Source: Blastocatellia bacterium UBA7656 (lineage in GTDB: Bacteria > Acidobacteriota > Blastocatellia > UBA7656). Taken from it: DNA of 64,000 bases. Of this stretch, positions 42,714 through 52,419 are shown piece after piece. The stretch is taken from positions 1-64,000 of the forward strand of contig DLHY01000142.1 in the NCBI GenBank assembly GCA_002483445.1. Reading direction: 5' to 3'. Made by a program: the position numbers and the translations under genes. Under the pieces are notes generated by a model. The model made no database searches. It was not told the origin of the DNA and saw only the letters and a program-made list of their open reading frames with translations. Numbering within the stretch: the first letter of the stretch is position 1; each line of letters opens with the position of its first letter.

Positions 42714-43649
42714 ATGAGGTCGATACAACACAGCCTTTTTTCAGAACCACTGCGCAGGGCCGATCCATGCAAAGAAGAAACTCTTCAATCTGAATTCAAA
42801 CTATATTATGAGCAGGGAAGCGGAAAACTATTTCTGGGGGATTCCATCGAATGGATGCGCTCAATCGAAAGTGGAACTATCGACCTGGTATTTGCCGACC
42901 CTCCCTATAATCTTAACAAAGCTGATTGGGATAATTTTGAAAGTCAGGAGAAGTACATCGAGTGGTCGCTTCAATGGATCAGGGAAGCATCGCGAATATT
43001 GAAATCAAATGGGTCGATGTATATCTGCGGGTTCTCAGAGATTCTGGCGGACTTAAAGCATCCTGCCTCAAAGTACTTCAGATCTTGTCGCTGGATCATC
43101 TGGCACTATAAGAATAAAGCTAACCTCGGCAGTGATTGGGGGCGATCACATGAGAGTATTATTCATTTCCGCAAGACACCGAAAGCGCGATTGAACATCG
43201 ATGACATTCGAATCTCCTACGGCGCTCATACACTGAAATATCCTTCCCACCCTCAAGCCGTAACCAGTCAGTATGGGAAAGGCCAGAAGCGAGAGAACTG
43301 GACGCCTAATCCTCTCGGGGCAAAGCCCAAGGATGTTCTGGATATACCCACGACCTGCAATGGCATGGGTGAAAAGACACCGCACCCGACTCAAAAGCCA
43401 GAGGAACTAATCCGCAAATTCGTTCTGGCATCTTCAGCCAGCGGGGATATCGTTCTCGATCCGTTTTCAGGGTCAGGGACGACTTTAGTTGTTGCAGAGC
43501 AGTTGGGCCGTAAATGGCTCGGCTGTGATCTCAACTCTCAATACAACGAGTGGGCAATCAATCGCATTAAAAATGTCAAACGAATGGCTGTTGAAGAATG
43601 GATTGAATATGATCGTCAGGTCGCTGCGAGAAGAGAAAGCATTCGATGA
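42714..43649 (+). CDS. DNA methyltransferase (type II restriction-modification, N4/N6 class)
   Basis: 311 residues. DPPYNL at 62-67 is the amino-methylase catalytic motif IV. The SAM motif FSGSGTT is near residue 257, after it, giving the beta-class order. The target-recognition region between (WHYKNKANLGSDWGRSHESII) has the conserved HESI of this class. It methylates adenine N6 or cytosine N4 at an unknown site. Its TGA overlaps the next ATG (ATGA). Base use is more AT-rich than the neighbours, consistent with transfer. Confidence 0.93.
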   Translation: MRSIQHSLFSEPLRRADPCKEETLQSEFKLYYEQGSGKLFLGDSIEWMRSIESGTIDLVFADPPYNLNKADWDNFESQEKYIEWSLQWIREASRILKSNGSMYICGFSEILADLKHPASKYFRSCRWIIWHYKNKANLGSDWGRSHESIIHFRKTPKARLNIDDIRISYGAHTLKYPSHPQAVTSQYGKGQKRENWTPNPLGAKPKDVLDIPTTCNGMGEKTPHPTQKPEELIRKFVLASSASGDIVLDPFSGSGTTLVVAEQLGRKWLGCDLNSQYNEWAINRIKNVKRMAVEEWIEYDRQVAARRESIR

Positions 43650-44593
43650 AATTATCCACAATCGTAAGGTGGGCAGAAAACAAGGCGAAGTTTTCAGGCA
43701 TTCAACAATACCTCGATTTTTGCTCGACCTATCTTGACTTCATCGAAACCGGTCTTCAGGCAGTAATCGTTTCCCAGAATGAAAACCACTATTGCTTTTA
43801 TCAGTACAGGAAAGACGGTCACTTCAATATCACCCGCCCCATTAATTCGAATCTGATGTACGACGCCGAACAGTTCTCAAGAATCAGTATCGAATTTACA
43901 AGAATCCTGATGTCAGCGCGAGATATTCGGGCTGATGATGCGGCCAGTCGTGAAGCGCTGACGAGAAGTGTCTACACTATTCAGCAGACTGTCGGGGCTG
44001 CTCTGGACGCTTTGCCTTCTGGAAAATCAAACGCGGCCAGAAAAATAAACGGGGACTTATTCGAGCGATTCATACAACTACTGATTCGCACTGTCGGCAT
44101 CGAATGCAGAACAGGAACCGTGCAGGTGCCGGTATACATAAACGGCGAGCTTCAATTCAATATGAGCTATCAGCATGATCTTCTGCTATACAAAGATGAA
44201 GAACTTAAAGTTATAGGATCGGTTAAGACGTCGAGTAAGGATCGCATAGATAAAATATTTCTGGATAAATTTCTCTACTGCAAGCTGACGGAAACGACAG
44301 TACCACATATAGCAGTTTTTCTGAACGATGTTCAGAGAAAGCAGGCCCGTCGCGAAGACAGCTATGGCGTTAACTCGACGTTTTTATCAGGACATTTCAA
44401 GGCTTTCACCGTCAAACTGAACCCGCTGGAAGGCGTTTACTACTGTGATATCCGCCCCAATATGCAGCAGGATGCTCTGCTAAGGCGATACATCAGACCC
44501 ATAGACCATCTGTTCTGCTCCGACATTTGGAGCCTCGTTGAAGGTGATGCCACTTTTGTTTCAAACGTAGAAATCGAAGAGACACAGCCATGA
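43646..44593 (+). CDS. Probable cognate type II restriction endonuclease
   Basis: 315 residues with no family I can name. Context gives the role: it overlaps the methyltransferase stop by four bases and follows it directly. A PD-(D/E)xK-like core can be proposed, with E140 in GDLFERFIQLL, D178 in YQHDLLLYKDEE and K194 in VIGSVKTSSKDR. Ser replaces the usual acidic residue two before the Lys. The N-terminal 120 residues are helical and may recognise DNA. The recognition site is unknown. Confidence 0.75.
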   Translation: MKLSTIVRWAENKAKFSGIQQYLDFCSTYLDFIETGLQAVIVSQNENHYCFYQYRKDGHFNITRPINSNLMYDAEQFSRISIEFTRILMSARDIRADDAASREALTRSVYTIQQTVGAALDALPSGKSNAARKINGDLFERFIQLLIRTVGIECRTGTVQVPVYINGELQFNMSYQHDLLLYKDEELKVIGSVKTSSKDRIDKIFLDKFLYCKLTETTVPHIAVFLNDVQRKQARREDSYGVNSTFLSGHFKAFTVKLNPLEGVYYCDIRPNMQQDALLRRYIRPIDHLFCSDIWSLVEGDATFVSNVEIEETQP

Positions 44594-44758
44594 AATGAAA
44601 GGTTATTGTCTTACTGGTTGTCGCCGCTAATAAGCATTCCACCTTCCTAACCGCATCAAAGACTCCATATCGCTGATGATCCCTGTATTATGCTGCGTTG
44701 ACCGCGCGAAGAAGCGCGTCGTAACATTCCTTTTTGTCATCACGCAGGATTTCTTGTC

Positions 44759-47173
44759 ATGGACGAACGCACTTTCAAAACTCTCGAACTCGACGCGCTC
44801 ATCAATCTGCTTGCGCGACACGTCCAGTCTCCGCTCGGTCGTCGTCGCGCGCTTGCAATCACTCCGCTCACTGACCGCGAGCGAATAAACCGCGAACTCG
44901 ATCTGACGAGCGAATGCGCGGATTACTTCACGACCGGCGGCGTGTTCGGACTCGGAGAAATCGAGGACGTTGACGACTCGCTCTCTCAACTTCGCATCGA
45001 AGGCGCGAGCCTCGACCCGCATCAGATACTGGCGATTCAAAAACTCGTCTCAACAGGAATGGACCTTCGCGGGCAGTTCACCGAGCCGGAAACGAGAGAG
45101 CGTTACCGTCAGCTTGCCTCGATCACCGGTCGAATGCCCGATTTGAAAAGAATGCTCGGCTCGCTCAGAGGGAAAATTCTTCCCAACGGCGAAATCGATG
45201 ACAGCGCAAGTCCTGAACTTCGCCGCATCCGCCGCGAAATAAACGAGCGTCGCTCGCGCGTCTATCGCAACCTCGAATCGTTGATGCGGGATCGCGCGCC
45301 ATCAGCGATTCAGGAAGAGATCGTTACCGTTCGCAACGGAAGATTCGTCATCCCCGTGCGAACGGACGCGCGCTCTCAGGTTCCGGGGGTGATTCACGGG
45401 CTTTCATCGAGCGGACAGACCACGTTCGTCGAGCCGATGACCGTAATCGATCAGAACAACGAACTGGCCCGATTGCGCGAAGAAGAAGAAATAGAAATCG
45501 CGCAGATTCTTTTTCGACTCACTCAGACCATCAGAGAGAGCCTTCACGAAATAGAAGCGATAGTCACGGCCATAACCGAAGTCGATTTCGCTCAGGCGAA
45601 AGCGCGGCTCTCAAAAGAGTTCGATTGCGCGCGCCCAAGTATGAGCGAAGATCGGCGTTTGATGCTCAGAGATGCGCGCCATCCGCTGCTTGAGCATCTG
45701 CTCAAACAATCAGGCGGGAGAATCGTTCCCGTTTCGCTTGAGCTTGATGAATCGCATAAGACGATGGTCATCAGCGGCCCGAACGCCGGAGGAAAAACCA
45801 TCGTCGTAAAAACCATCGGGCTGATCGCGCTGATGGCTCAGATGGGATTGCACGTCCCGGCAGCCGAGGCCGCGCTTCCGGTTTTTCATCAGGTGCTGGC
45901 CGACATCGGAGATCAGCAATCAATCGCGGCGAATCTCTCGACCTTCACCGCGCACATGCGAAACATCTCGGAGATCGCGGCTGTCGTCAGCCCGCCTGCG
46001 CTCGTTCTGCTTGACGAAGTTGGGACGGGGACTGACCCGGATGAAGGCGCGGCGCTGGGGTTGAGCATTGTCGATTATTTTCGGCGCGCGGGCGCGACCA
46101 TCATCGCAACGACTCACTACAATCCGATCAAAGTTTGGGCTTCACAGACGGAAGATGTGCTGAACGCTTCCGTAGAATTCGACGAGCAGACGTTGAGACC
46201 GACTTATCGATTGCTCACGGGAGTCGCGGGCGCGTCTTCAGGCATAGAGATAGCGCGACGAATGAATCTGCCCGAAGTAATAATCGATGAAGCAACAGGG
46301 CTATTGAGCCGCGAGCATCATCAGGCCAGCGATTATTTGAAGCAACTCAAATCGTTCGTGGATGAACAGGAAGCCCTGCGACGCGCCCTGGAAGAAGAGC
46401 GACAGGCGACGGCTGAAAAATACGCGCGACTCGATATTGAATTTGCGAAGCGAGAGTCGGACCGTCGCGCTCAGTTCGAAGCAGAGCTTTCGCGTATCAT
46501 CAGCGAATTCAAGACGGAAAGCGAGCAGGCGATTCAATCGGTGAAAGACCGCATCGCGGCGGCGCGTCTCAAAAAAGAAGCGGAGACGCGAGCCTCGGAG
46601 CTTCGCCGTTCGGCAGGCGTGAGACTCAAAAAGAGCGCCGTGGCGCAATCGACCGCGAGCAACACTGAGCCTGTTTCATCGAGAGATTCGCTCATTGAAG
46701 AAATCACGGAGATACGCGAGCGCGACCGCGTGATAGTAAAGACGCTTGGCAGAGAAGGCGCGGTTGAATCGGTCAGCGACGGGACATACACAGTGCTGAT
46801 CGGCTCGTTGAGATTCCGGGCGCGGAGGGATGAATTGCAACTCGTCAAATCAGCCGCGCCTGCCGCTTCGAAGCGCGTAGCCGATTTGCCAAGCGGAGTG
46901 AGCGCGACAGTAGATGTTGACAAGGGTTTTAATTCAGAGATCAACGTGATTGGCGCGACTGTTGATGAAGCGACAGATCGAGTCGATAAGTTTTTGGATG
47001 AAGCATTCATGGCGGGAGTCGAGCGGGCGCGCATCGTTCATGGGCATGGGAAGGGCGCGCTTCGTCGTGCGGTAGCGGAATTATTGAGCGGCCATCCGCA
47101 CGTCGAAAAGTTTCACCTTGCGCCCGCGAACGAGGGCGGGCAGGGCGCGACTATAGTTGAAATGAAGAAGTGA
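44759..47173 (+). CDS. mutS2: MutS2 recombination-suppressing / ribosome-rescue ATPase
   Basis: 804 residues. The core and clamp domains are followed by the ATPase with Walker A ISGPNAGGKTIVVKTIG and the LLDEVGTGTDPDEGAAL region. A coiled coil (about 520-640) and the C-terminal Smr nuclease domain with INVIGATVDEATDRVDKFLD and HGHGKGALRRAV follow. The mismatch-recognition domain of MutS is lacking, as expected. AGGA precedes the ATG. Known roles are limiting homologous recombination and splitting collided ribosomes. Confidence 0.95.
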   Translation: MDERTFKTLELDALINLLARHVQSPLGRRRALAITPLTDRERINRELDLTSECADYFTTGGVFGLGEIEDVDDSLSQLRIEGASLDPHQILAIQKLVSTGMDLRGQFTEPETRERYRQLASITGRMPDLKRMLGSLRGKILPNGEIDDSASPELRRIRREINERRSRVYRNLESLMRDRAPSAIQEEIVTVRNGRFVIPVRTDARSQVPGVIHGLSSSGQTTFVEPMTVIDQNNELARLREEEEIEIAQILFRLTQTIRESLHEIEAIVTAITEVDFAQAKARLSKEFDCARPSMSEDRRLMLRDARHPLLEHLLKQSGGRIVPVSLELDESHKTMVISGPNAGGKTIVVKTIGLIALMAQMGLHVPAAEAALPVFHQVLADIGDQQSIAANLSTFTAHMRNISEIAAVVSPPALVLLDEVGTGTDPDEGAALGLSIVDYFRRAGATIIATTHYNPIKVWASQTEDVLNASVEFDEQTLRPTYRLLTGVAGASSGIEIARRMNLPEVIIDEATGLLSREHHQASDYLKQLKSFVDEQEALRRALEEERQATAEKYARLDIEFAKRESDRRAQFEAELSRIISEFKTESEQAIQSVKDRIAAARLKKEAETRASELRRSAGVRLKKSAVAQSTASNTEPVSSRDSLIEEITEIRERDRVIVKTLGREGAVESVSDGTYTVLIGSLRFRARRDELQLVKSAAPAASKRVADLPSGVSATVDVDKGFNSEINVIGATVDEATDRVDKFLDEAFMAGVERARIVHGHGKGALRRAVAELLSGHPHVEKFHLAPANEGGQGATIVEMKK

Positions 47174-47211
47174 AACTACGATCTGAAAATCATTCCAGCG
47201 AGAAAAAAGGT

Positions 47212-47580
47212 ATGGGAACATTCTTCATCAGATGCAAGATCGAAAATATCGTTGATCGCAGCAGGTCTGTTGTGATGCCCAAGATGCTCGTCGATACAGG
47301 CAGCGAATTCACGTGGATACCGGAAACTGCGCTCGAAAAAATCGGAGTCAAACGGGAAAAGAAGGATGTCCCGTTCATAATGGCCAACGGGCAACAGATT
47401 ACGCGGAGCGTCGGCTTTGCGATCATACGATACGGCAAATACTTTACAGTCGATGAAGTGGTATTTGCTGAAAAAGGAGACTTGCTGCTTTTGGGCGCAA
47501 GAACTCTGGAAGGCTTGAGTCTGGCGGTCGATCCGCGAAAGAAAAAGCTGGTTGCCTTCGGGCCGATCCCTGCCGCCTGA
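47212..47580 (+). CDS. Retropepsin-like aspartic protease domain protein
   Basis: 122 residues with one retropepsin-type motif, MLVDTGSEFTWIP (Asp of DTG), followed by MANGQQITRSVGFAII and LLLLGARTLEGLSLAVD, the hydrophobic-hydrophobic-Gly of the clan. Monomers are of half-protease size, so a homodimer is expected. No signal peptide. The frame opens at a GTG overlapping mutS2 (47170), but MGTFFIRCKIEN at 47212 matches the family start. Substrate unknown. Confidence 0.8.
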   Translation: MGTFFIRCKIENIVDRSRSVVMPKMLVDTGSEFTWIPETALEKIGVKREKKDVPFIMANGQQITRSVGFAIIRYGKYFTVDEVVFAEKGDLLLLGARTLEGLSLAVDPRKKKLVAFGPIPAA

Positions 47581-47780
47581 TGCAAGACTGTTGATTGCTC
47601 ATCGCTTTGCAATCAAACCTTATTCAGCAGTGACTTTCAGAAAGCCTTTAGTGCAAGCCATTCAAAAGGGAAGAAATTTCCTCCGGCCATCGTCTAACGG
47701 TTGACACAGGCATGGGGAGCGGCACTCAACACCGCCGATATGCACCGTAGTCAGGAATCAAGTTTAAGGAGAAACAGGTT

Positions 47781-48332
47781 ATGGGACATAAACGATATCT
47801 GCATCTTTCTTTTCTTACGACCTTCTTGTTCATGAGCAGCGTGATGCCAGCGGCAGAAGGCTACGACAATCAGGCAGGTTGGTGCGAAAGGCTGAAGCCT
47901 TGCAAAATACTTGGGCAGTCTGAAGCCGAGCGCATACTTGGGCAACCCGCGCGGTTGAGCCGGGAGATCGCCGAGTTAAGAGGCGTGGTGCGGCAGTGTG
48001 GCTGCGCTTATGTGGGCCTTTCCAAAAATAATAACAGCGGACAGCAAAGCGCCCTGTATTTCGTGGTCGAGCAAAGAGAAGGCAACCCGTCAGCAGAACA
48101 GGCACAGCATCTCATGACAACGACTAAGAATGACAATTCGCATGACCAGACAGTGAGCGAGCTACAGGGAATAGGCGACGAGGCGTTCCTGTTAAGCGCG
48201 GAGCCAAGCTCCGGGTATTTCCTCATGGCAAGGAAAGGCGCGGTCATAATCCGGCTGCAGGTAAAGCAGTCAGAGAATGCCTCAGCAGAAGCTCTCAAGG
48301 CTTTTGCGAGAGAGGCAGTCAACCGTCTCTGA
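47781..48332 (+). CDS. Exported protein, DUF3558-like pattern
   Basis: 183 residues with a signal peptide (HLSFLTTFLFMSSVMPAAEG). The pattern of CKILGQSEAERILGQP, CGCAYVG, YFVVEQREGNPSAEQAQ, LQGIGDEAFLL, LMARKGAVIIRL and LKAFAREAVNRL resembles the DUF3558 and similar lipoprotein domains, in which a Cys pair is common. Function unknown. The ATG at 47781 follows AAGGAG by about ten bases. Confidence 0.75.
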   Translation: MGHKRYLHLSFLTTFLFMSSVMPAAEGYDNQAGWCERLKPCKILGQSEAERILGQPARLSREIAELRGVVRQCGCAYVGLSKNNNSGQQSALYFVVEQREGNPSAEQAQHLMTTTKNDNSHDQTVSELQGIGDEAFLLSAEPSSGYFLMARKGAVIIRLQVKQSENASAEALKAFAREAVNRL

Positions 48333-48565
48333 TCGCGCCGGACGTGTTCCCGGCTTTTTCGGGTGGGTCAGCTTCTTGGTTTTACTTGTTGCCTAGCTGC
48401 GAGACTCGAATTCAATATAAGGCATTCGCAACTTGCGTGAACCTATATCAAAACGAAGTCGTACATCAGGCGAAGATCGTCACATTAAGGAATCGAGGAG
48501 ATGCCTCCACATTGTCGAATCCTGGGGCAAAAACTCCAAAAAATTAGAGGCAGAGAGATCAATTC

Positions 48566-49453
48566 ATGAAGAAAATTGTGTTTGCCGCCTGTGTGATAAC
48601 GCTGATGATATCGGTGGGCGGGACGGTTCTTGTTTGCGACCATTTGTTCGGATTGTTCGGACGTCAGGCCTTTTCCGACAAGGCCATTACTAGCAAGCTA
48701 TCATCACAGGCGCTGGGCGAGGAGCGAGAAGTGATAGTGTATCTGCCGGAGAGTTACGGGCGCGAACCTGAGCGCCGCTACCCGGTAGTTTATGTGCTTG
48801 ATGGCTCCTCTCAGGACATCCATACGGCCCAGAGCGCCGCGCTGATGGCCCGCATCGGCGTGATGCCGGAGTTGATCGTCGTTGGCCTGCCGAATGTCAG
48901 TGGCAAGGGCAGGCAGCGCGACTACACACCGCCTTTCATGGTGCAGGACGTGGATCAACCTGACAGCCCGATGGGCGAGGCTGATCGCTTTCTGTCCTTC
49001 CTCAAAACCGAATTGATCCCGAAAATTGAAAGCGAATACCGCACAGCCCCGTTTCGTATGCTGGCTGGTCATTCTCGCGGTGGTCTGCTGGTCTGCTATT
49101 CGCTGCTGGCCGATCCGCACCTGTTCGATGCCCGCTTTGCTCACAGCCCCGCGTTGTGGCGTGACGAGACCATCCTGGCCACCAAACTGGCAGAATTCCT
49201 GAGCGCTAATCCGAACCTCGATGGCTTTTTTTACTTGAGCATAGGTTCGGAAGAAAACGATAAGATGATGGCGGCCTACCAGCAAACACGCTCTGTCCTG
49301 GCGCAAGCCAGGGTCACCGGCTTGCGTTGGCAATCTGATGTTGTGACCGGCGCAACTCACACCAGCAATGGCGAAATGGCGACCCCGCTGGGATTCAAAG
49401 CGTTGTACCAGAACTTGTCCCCGGACGCTGGCACTGGAATGGCGCACAGGTAA
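48566..49453 (+). CDS. Exported alpha/beta-hydrolase, esterase D/Fes type
   Basis: 295 residues. An N-terminal hydrophobic signal or anchor (FAACVITLMISVGGTVLVC) precedes the hydrolase. EREVIVYLPESYGREPERRYPVVYVLDG starts it; the nucleophile Ser is in LAGHSRGGLLVCYSLL; the Asp/His of the triad are probably FLSIGSEEND and the His in GATHTSNGEM. The family cleaves esters of siderophores, S-formylglutathione or similar. Substrate unknown. Confidence 0.85.
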   Translation: MKKIVFAACVITLMISVGGTVLVCDHLFGLFGRQAFSDKAITSKLSSQALGEEREVIVYLPESYGREPERRYPVVYVLDGSSQDIHTAQSAALMARIGVMPELIVVGLPNVSGKGRQRDYTPPFMVQDVDQPDSPMGEADRFLSFLKTELIPKIESEYRTAPFRMLAGHSRGGLLVCYSLLADPHLFDARFAHSPALWRDETILATKLAEFLSANPNLDGFFYLSIGSEENDKMMAAYQQTRSVLAQARVTGLRWQSDVVTGATHTSNGEMATPLGFKALYQNLSPDAGTGMAHR

Positions 49454-49851
49454 ACTCGCAGGCCGTTTGATGAGATCATCCTTCGACGCTGGCGAATGGC
49501 TCATAGAGAAACCCTGACAACCTGTTTGCCAGATGGTTAATCGCAAAAGCGGTTCCATATCGAAGCGGCATTGCGCAAAGGGCGTTATGCATGGGGTCAT
49601 GAAGATTGATTCCATAGAACTGACCCACGTCCTCGGGGGCAAAGATAACCAGGAAGAAGTATAGATTCAGCGGAAAGATTTTCGTATATCTCGATTCCAC
49701 AGGCAGAGATGTCTGGGACACTGCCGAAGTGCGCGCGAGCGTTGCCGGAATTCTTTGGATCGCTGCGCGCTCGGTCAACACATATCTAGACGCTTGCCCG
49801 CGCAATGAATAACATAGAGGCATCAACAGAAATAATAGGAGGATAAATTTC
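49454..49851. other. 398 bp without a supported gene
   Basis: A minus-strand frame (49476-49853) starts MKFILLLFLLMPLCYSLRG, like a signal peptide. It has no ribosome binding site, and its start codon overlaps the start of the plus-strand gene at 49852. I could not support it. Otherwise I see no repeat, hairpin or promoter here except the AGGAGG before the next gene. Confidence 0.5.
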
Positions 49852-50334
49852 ATGGCAAAGAAGAAAGTTGTGAGCAGGCAGAAGAAAGCATCGTCAACCG
49901 GCAAGACCGCTATGGACAAACCGAAATGCGGTCTTTGCGGCAAGAGCGGCAGACTGACTCTGACCGAATGCTGCGGTCAGGTTATATGCGATGATGAAGA
50001 TGAGTACGTGATGTTTTCCTTTGCGAGAAATAGCTGCCACAGAAATCACAGCCGCTATACTCTGTGCGCCTTCCACTTCAACGAAGGACACACTGGCGAC
50101 TGGCGCGAGTGCGATGATTGCAAGGGTGAGTTCGAAACCGAACTGTACGTGTCGTATGGAACGAATGAATACAACTTCGTGAAGCTGGCCAACCCTCCGA
50201 AATTCAAGCCGACCAGATGTGCGAAGTGCAAAAAGACTATACGGCTCGGAGAGGATGGCTATTCGATCAGCGGAGGAAAATATTTTTGTGAACGCTGCAC
50301 CGGTCTCGATATTGCCAAACTACTCTCCAAATGA
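49852..50334 (+). CDS. Multi-zinc-finger protein of unknown function
   Basis: 160 residues. A Lys-rich N-terminus (KKKVVSRQKK) is followed by CGLCGKSGRLTLTECCGQVIC, then SCHRNHSRYTLCAFHFNEGH, CDDCKGEF and a C-terminal ribbon CAKCKKTIRLGEDGYS...YFCERC. At least three zinc sites are likely. AGGAGG lies ten bases before the ATG. A nucleic-acid or protein binding role is possible but not shown. It precedes dnaG. Confidence 0.78.
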   Translation: MAKKKVVSRQKKASSTGKTAMDKPKCGLCGKSGRLTLTECCGQVICDDEDEYVMFSFARNSCHRNHSRYTLCAFHFNEGHTGDWRECDDCKGEFETELYVSYGTNEYNFVKLANPPKFKPTRCAKCKKTIRLGEDGYSISGGKYFCERCTGLDIAKLLSK

Positions 50335-50478
50335 AAAACAACCGACAGCCGATGCGCGCCCCGGAAAGAGCGATGTTCTGTCGCGTCTTGCGCGAATTTA
50401 AGATTGCTGATAAAAGTTCCTTTGCGCGAAGAAGCTTCTGCAAGCCACAGCACAGTTCGAACAAGATTGGAAAGAGCG

Positions 50479-52269
50479 ATGCGTTTCCCTCGTGGGTTTG
50501 CTGATGATGTGAGAAATCAATCCGACATCGTTCGAATAGTGTCGGATTATGTCTCTCTCAAAAAACGCGGCTCCAACTACATAGCCTGCTGCCCGTTCCA
50601 TTCTGAAAAAACTCCTTCCTTCACCGTTCACGCAGGCAAAGGAATCTTCAAATGCTTCGGCTGCGGCGCGGGCGGAGACGTACTCGGTTTCGTGATGCGC
50701 ATAGAAGGCTGCGCTTACCCTGAAGCCATTCGCATCGTCGCAGAAAAAAGCGGCATCCCTATCCCCACACTCGAAGTCACCGAAGACCACAAAAAGATCG
50801 AACAGGATCGCGAAACCGTTTTGCGCCTCAATGAATGGGCGGCTGAGTATTTCGAAGCCCGTCTCGACGACACGGAAAGCGAGCGAGCGTGTGAGTACAT
50901 CCGAGCGCGCGGAATTACGGATGAGACGCGCAAACTCTTTCGACTAGGCTACGCGCCTGATAGCTGGGAAGGACTCATCAATCATCTCAAAGAACGTGGC
51001 GCGACGGATGAAGAAATCAACACGAGCGGACTTGTGGTGTTGAAAGAAGGCGGCGGATTTTATGATCGCTTTCGCGGGCGAGTGATGTTTCCGATAACGG
51101 ATTCGCAGGGCCGCGCGATAGCTTTCGGCGGAAGAGTGATGGGCGAAGGCGAACCCAAGTACCTCAACTCGCCTGAAACCGCCGTCTACACGAAGGGTCG
51201 CAATCTCTTCGGTCTGGCGTTATCGAAAAACGAAATACGACGGCTCGGTTTTGCGATTCTCGTCGAGGGCTATCTCGATTGCATCATCCCTTATCAGGAA
51301 GGCATAACGAATGTCGTTGCAAGCCTCGGCACTGCGCTCACGGATCAACAGGTTAGGCTGCTGCGCCGCTACATGGATCAGCCGCAGATCATCGTCAATT
51401 TCGATTCAGACGCGGCGGGCCAGTCTGCCACTATGCGATCAATCGAGATGCTTCTGGCCGAAGGATTCAAGGTCAACATTTTGAGAATGCCTGTCGGCAA
51501 AGACCCCGACGAGTTCGTGCGCTCGCAGGGCGTGACGGAATTCCGCGCACTGCTGAAGACCACTCAGCCTTACATCGAATACATAATCGATACGACTCTT
51601 TCCGCACACGACGCATCGCGTCCTTCGGGAAAAGTCGAAGCGATAAACGCCATACTCCCTCACCTCGCGCGCATGAGAGATAAAGTTGTGCGCGCCGATT
51701 ACGCCGAGCAGATAGCCGACCGATTGAAGGTCGACAGCCGCGTGATCCGCGAAGAGATTCGCCGCACGGCGACCAATAGAAAAGGCGCGCTCGATTCACG
51801 CGCCCTGCGCGCTGCCGAAGATGTTACGCCAGCCGAGCGACAGTTGCTTGAGTTGATGCTCGCGAACGCGGATGTGCGACGAATGATGGTTTCGAATCTC
51901 GTGGAGGATGACTACGACCAGTTGGCGACCGGCTCGCTTTTTGCCACCGTCATCAGCCTTGAGCGCGAAGGGGCGGAGATGGATTTTTCAAGCCTGAGCG
52001 AAAGAGTGGAAACCGATGACGAGCGCGCTTTGATAGTGGAAGCTCTGATCAGCGATCTCTCGTGGGCGGGCGGATCAGATTTCGATACGCTGTTCAAGAA
52101 AGCGACCGAAGCTCTTTCATCCTTGCGACGAAGGCAGCTTGAAAGAAAGCTCGAACAGATTCAGATCGAGCTTGGCCGGGCCGAACGGGATAACGACACT
52201 GATCTCGTGCTGCGTCTTTATCAGGAGAAGACGGAAACCAAACGAAGGATCGCGCTCACCTTGACGTGA
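50479..52269 (+). CDS. dnaG: DNA primase
   Basis: 596 residues making RNA primers for replication. The N-terminal CHC2 zinc ribbon has CPFHSEKTPSF and FKCFGCGAGGD. The TOPRIM core has LVEGYLDC (catalytic Glu) and NFDSDAAGQ (Asp pair). The C-terminal DnaB-binding helical domain is poorly conserved as usual. The frame opens at 50404, but MRFPRGFADDVRNQSDIV at 50479 with GGAAAGAG upstream is the family start. It forms the dnaG-rpoD pair with the next gene. Confidence 0.96.
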   Translation: MRFPRGFADDVRNQSDIVRIVSDYVSLKKRGSNYIACCPFHSEKTPSFTVHAGKGIFKCFGCGAGGDVLGFVMRIEGCAYPEAIRIVAEKSGIPIPTLEVTEDHKKIEQDRETVLRLNEWAAEYFEARLDDTESERACEYIRARGITDETRKLFRLGYAPDSWEGLINHLKERGATDEEINTSGLVVLKEGGGFYDRFRGRVMFPITDSQGRAIAFGGRVMGEGEPKYLNSPETAVYTKGRNLFGLALSKNEIRRLGFAILVEGYLDCIIPYQEGITNVVASLGTALTDQQVRLLRRYMDQPQIIVNFDSDAAGQSATMRSIEMLLAEGFKVNILRMPVGKDPDEFVRSQGVTEFRALLKTTQPYIEYIIDTTLSAHDASRPSGKVEAINAILPHLARMRDKVVRADYAEQIADRLKVDSRVIREEIRRTATNRKGALDSRALRAAEDVTPAERQLLELMLANADVRRMMVSNLVEDDYDQLATGSLFATVISLEREGAEMDFSSLSERVETDDERALIVEALISDLSWAGGSDFDTLFKKATEALSSLRRRQLERKLEQIQIELGRAERDNDTDLVLRLYQEKTETKRRIALTLT

Positions 52270-52335
52270 AAGATTGAATTTATCTTGTGCGATATTTCAT
52301 GGAGTGCAATTATTGAATGATTTTTTTGAAGAGGT

Positions 52336-52364
52336 TCTTGACAGGAGTAATCAATCGGAGTAGG
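52336..52364 (+). promoter_or_regulatory. Candidate promoter of rpoD
   Basis: TTGACA followed by a 17-base spacer and TAGGAA, in the 150-base gap between dnaG and rpoD. The -35 is consensus, the -10 is weak. It would allow rpoD to be transcribed separately from dnaG. Confidence 0.35.
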
Positions 52365-52419
52365 AATTCAAGGTGCGATTGAGGCGGCTATCAGTCGTCG
52401 CCGCCAGGAGAAGCCGACA

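Noticed and set aside
48333..48565. Short open frames between the DUF3558-like and esterase genes
   Set aside because: No ribosome binding site, no recognisable protein, and mixed frames; treated as intergenic.
49476..49853. Minus-strand frame beginning with a signal-peptide-like sequence
   Set aside because: No ribosome binding site, its start overlaps the start of the well-supported gene at 49852, and no family is recognisable. Left as undecided gap.
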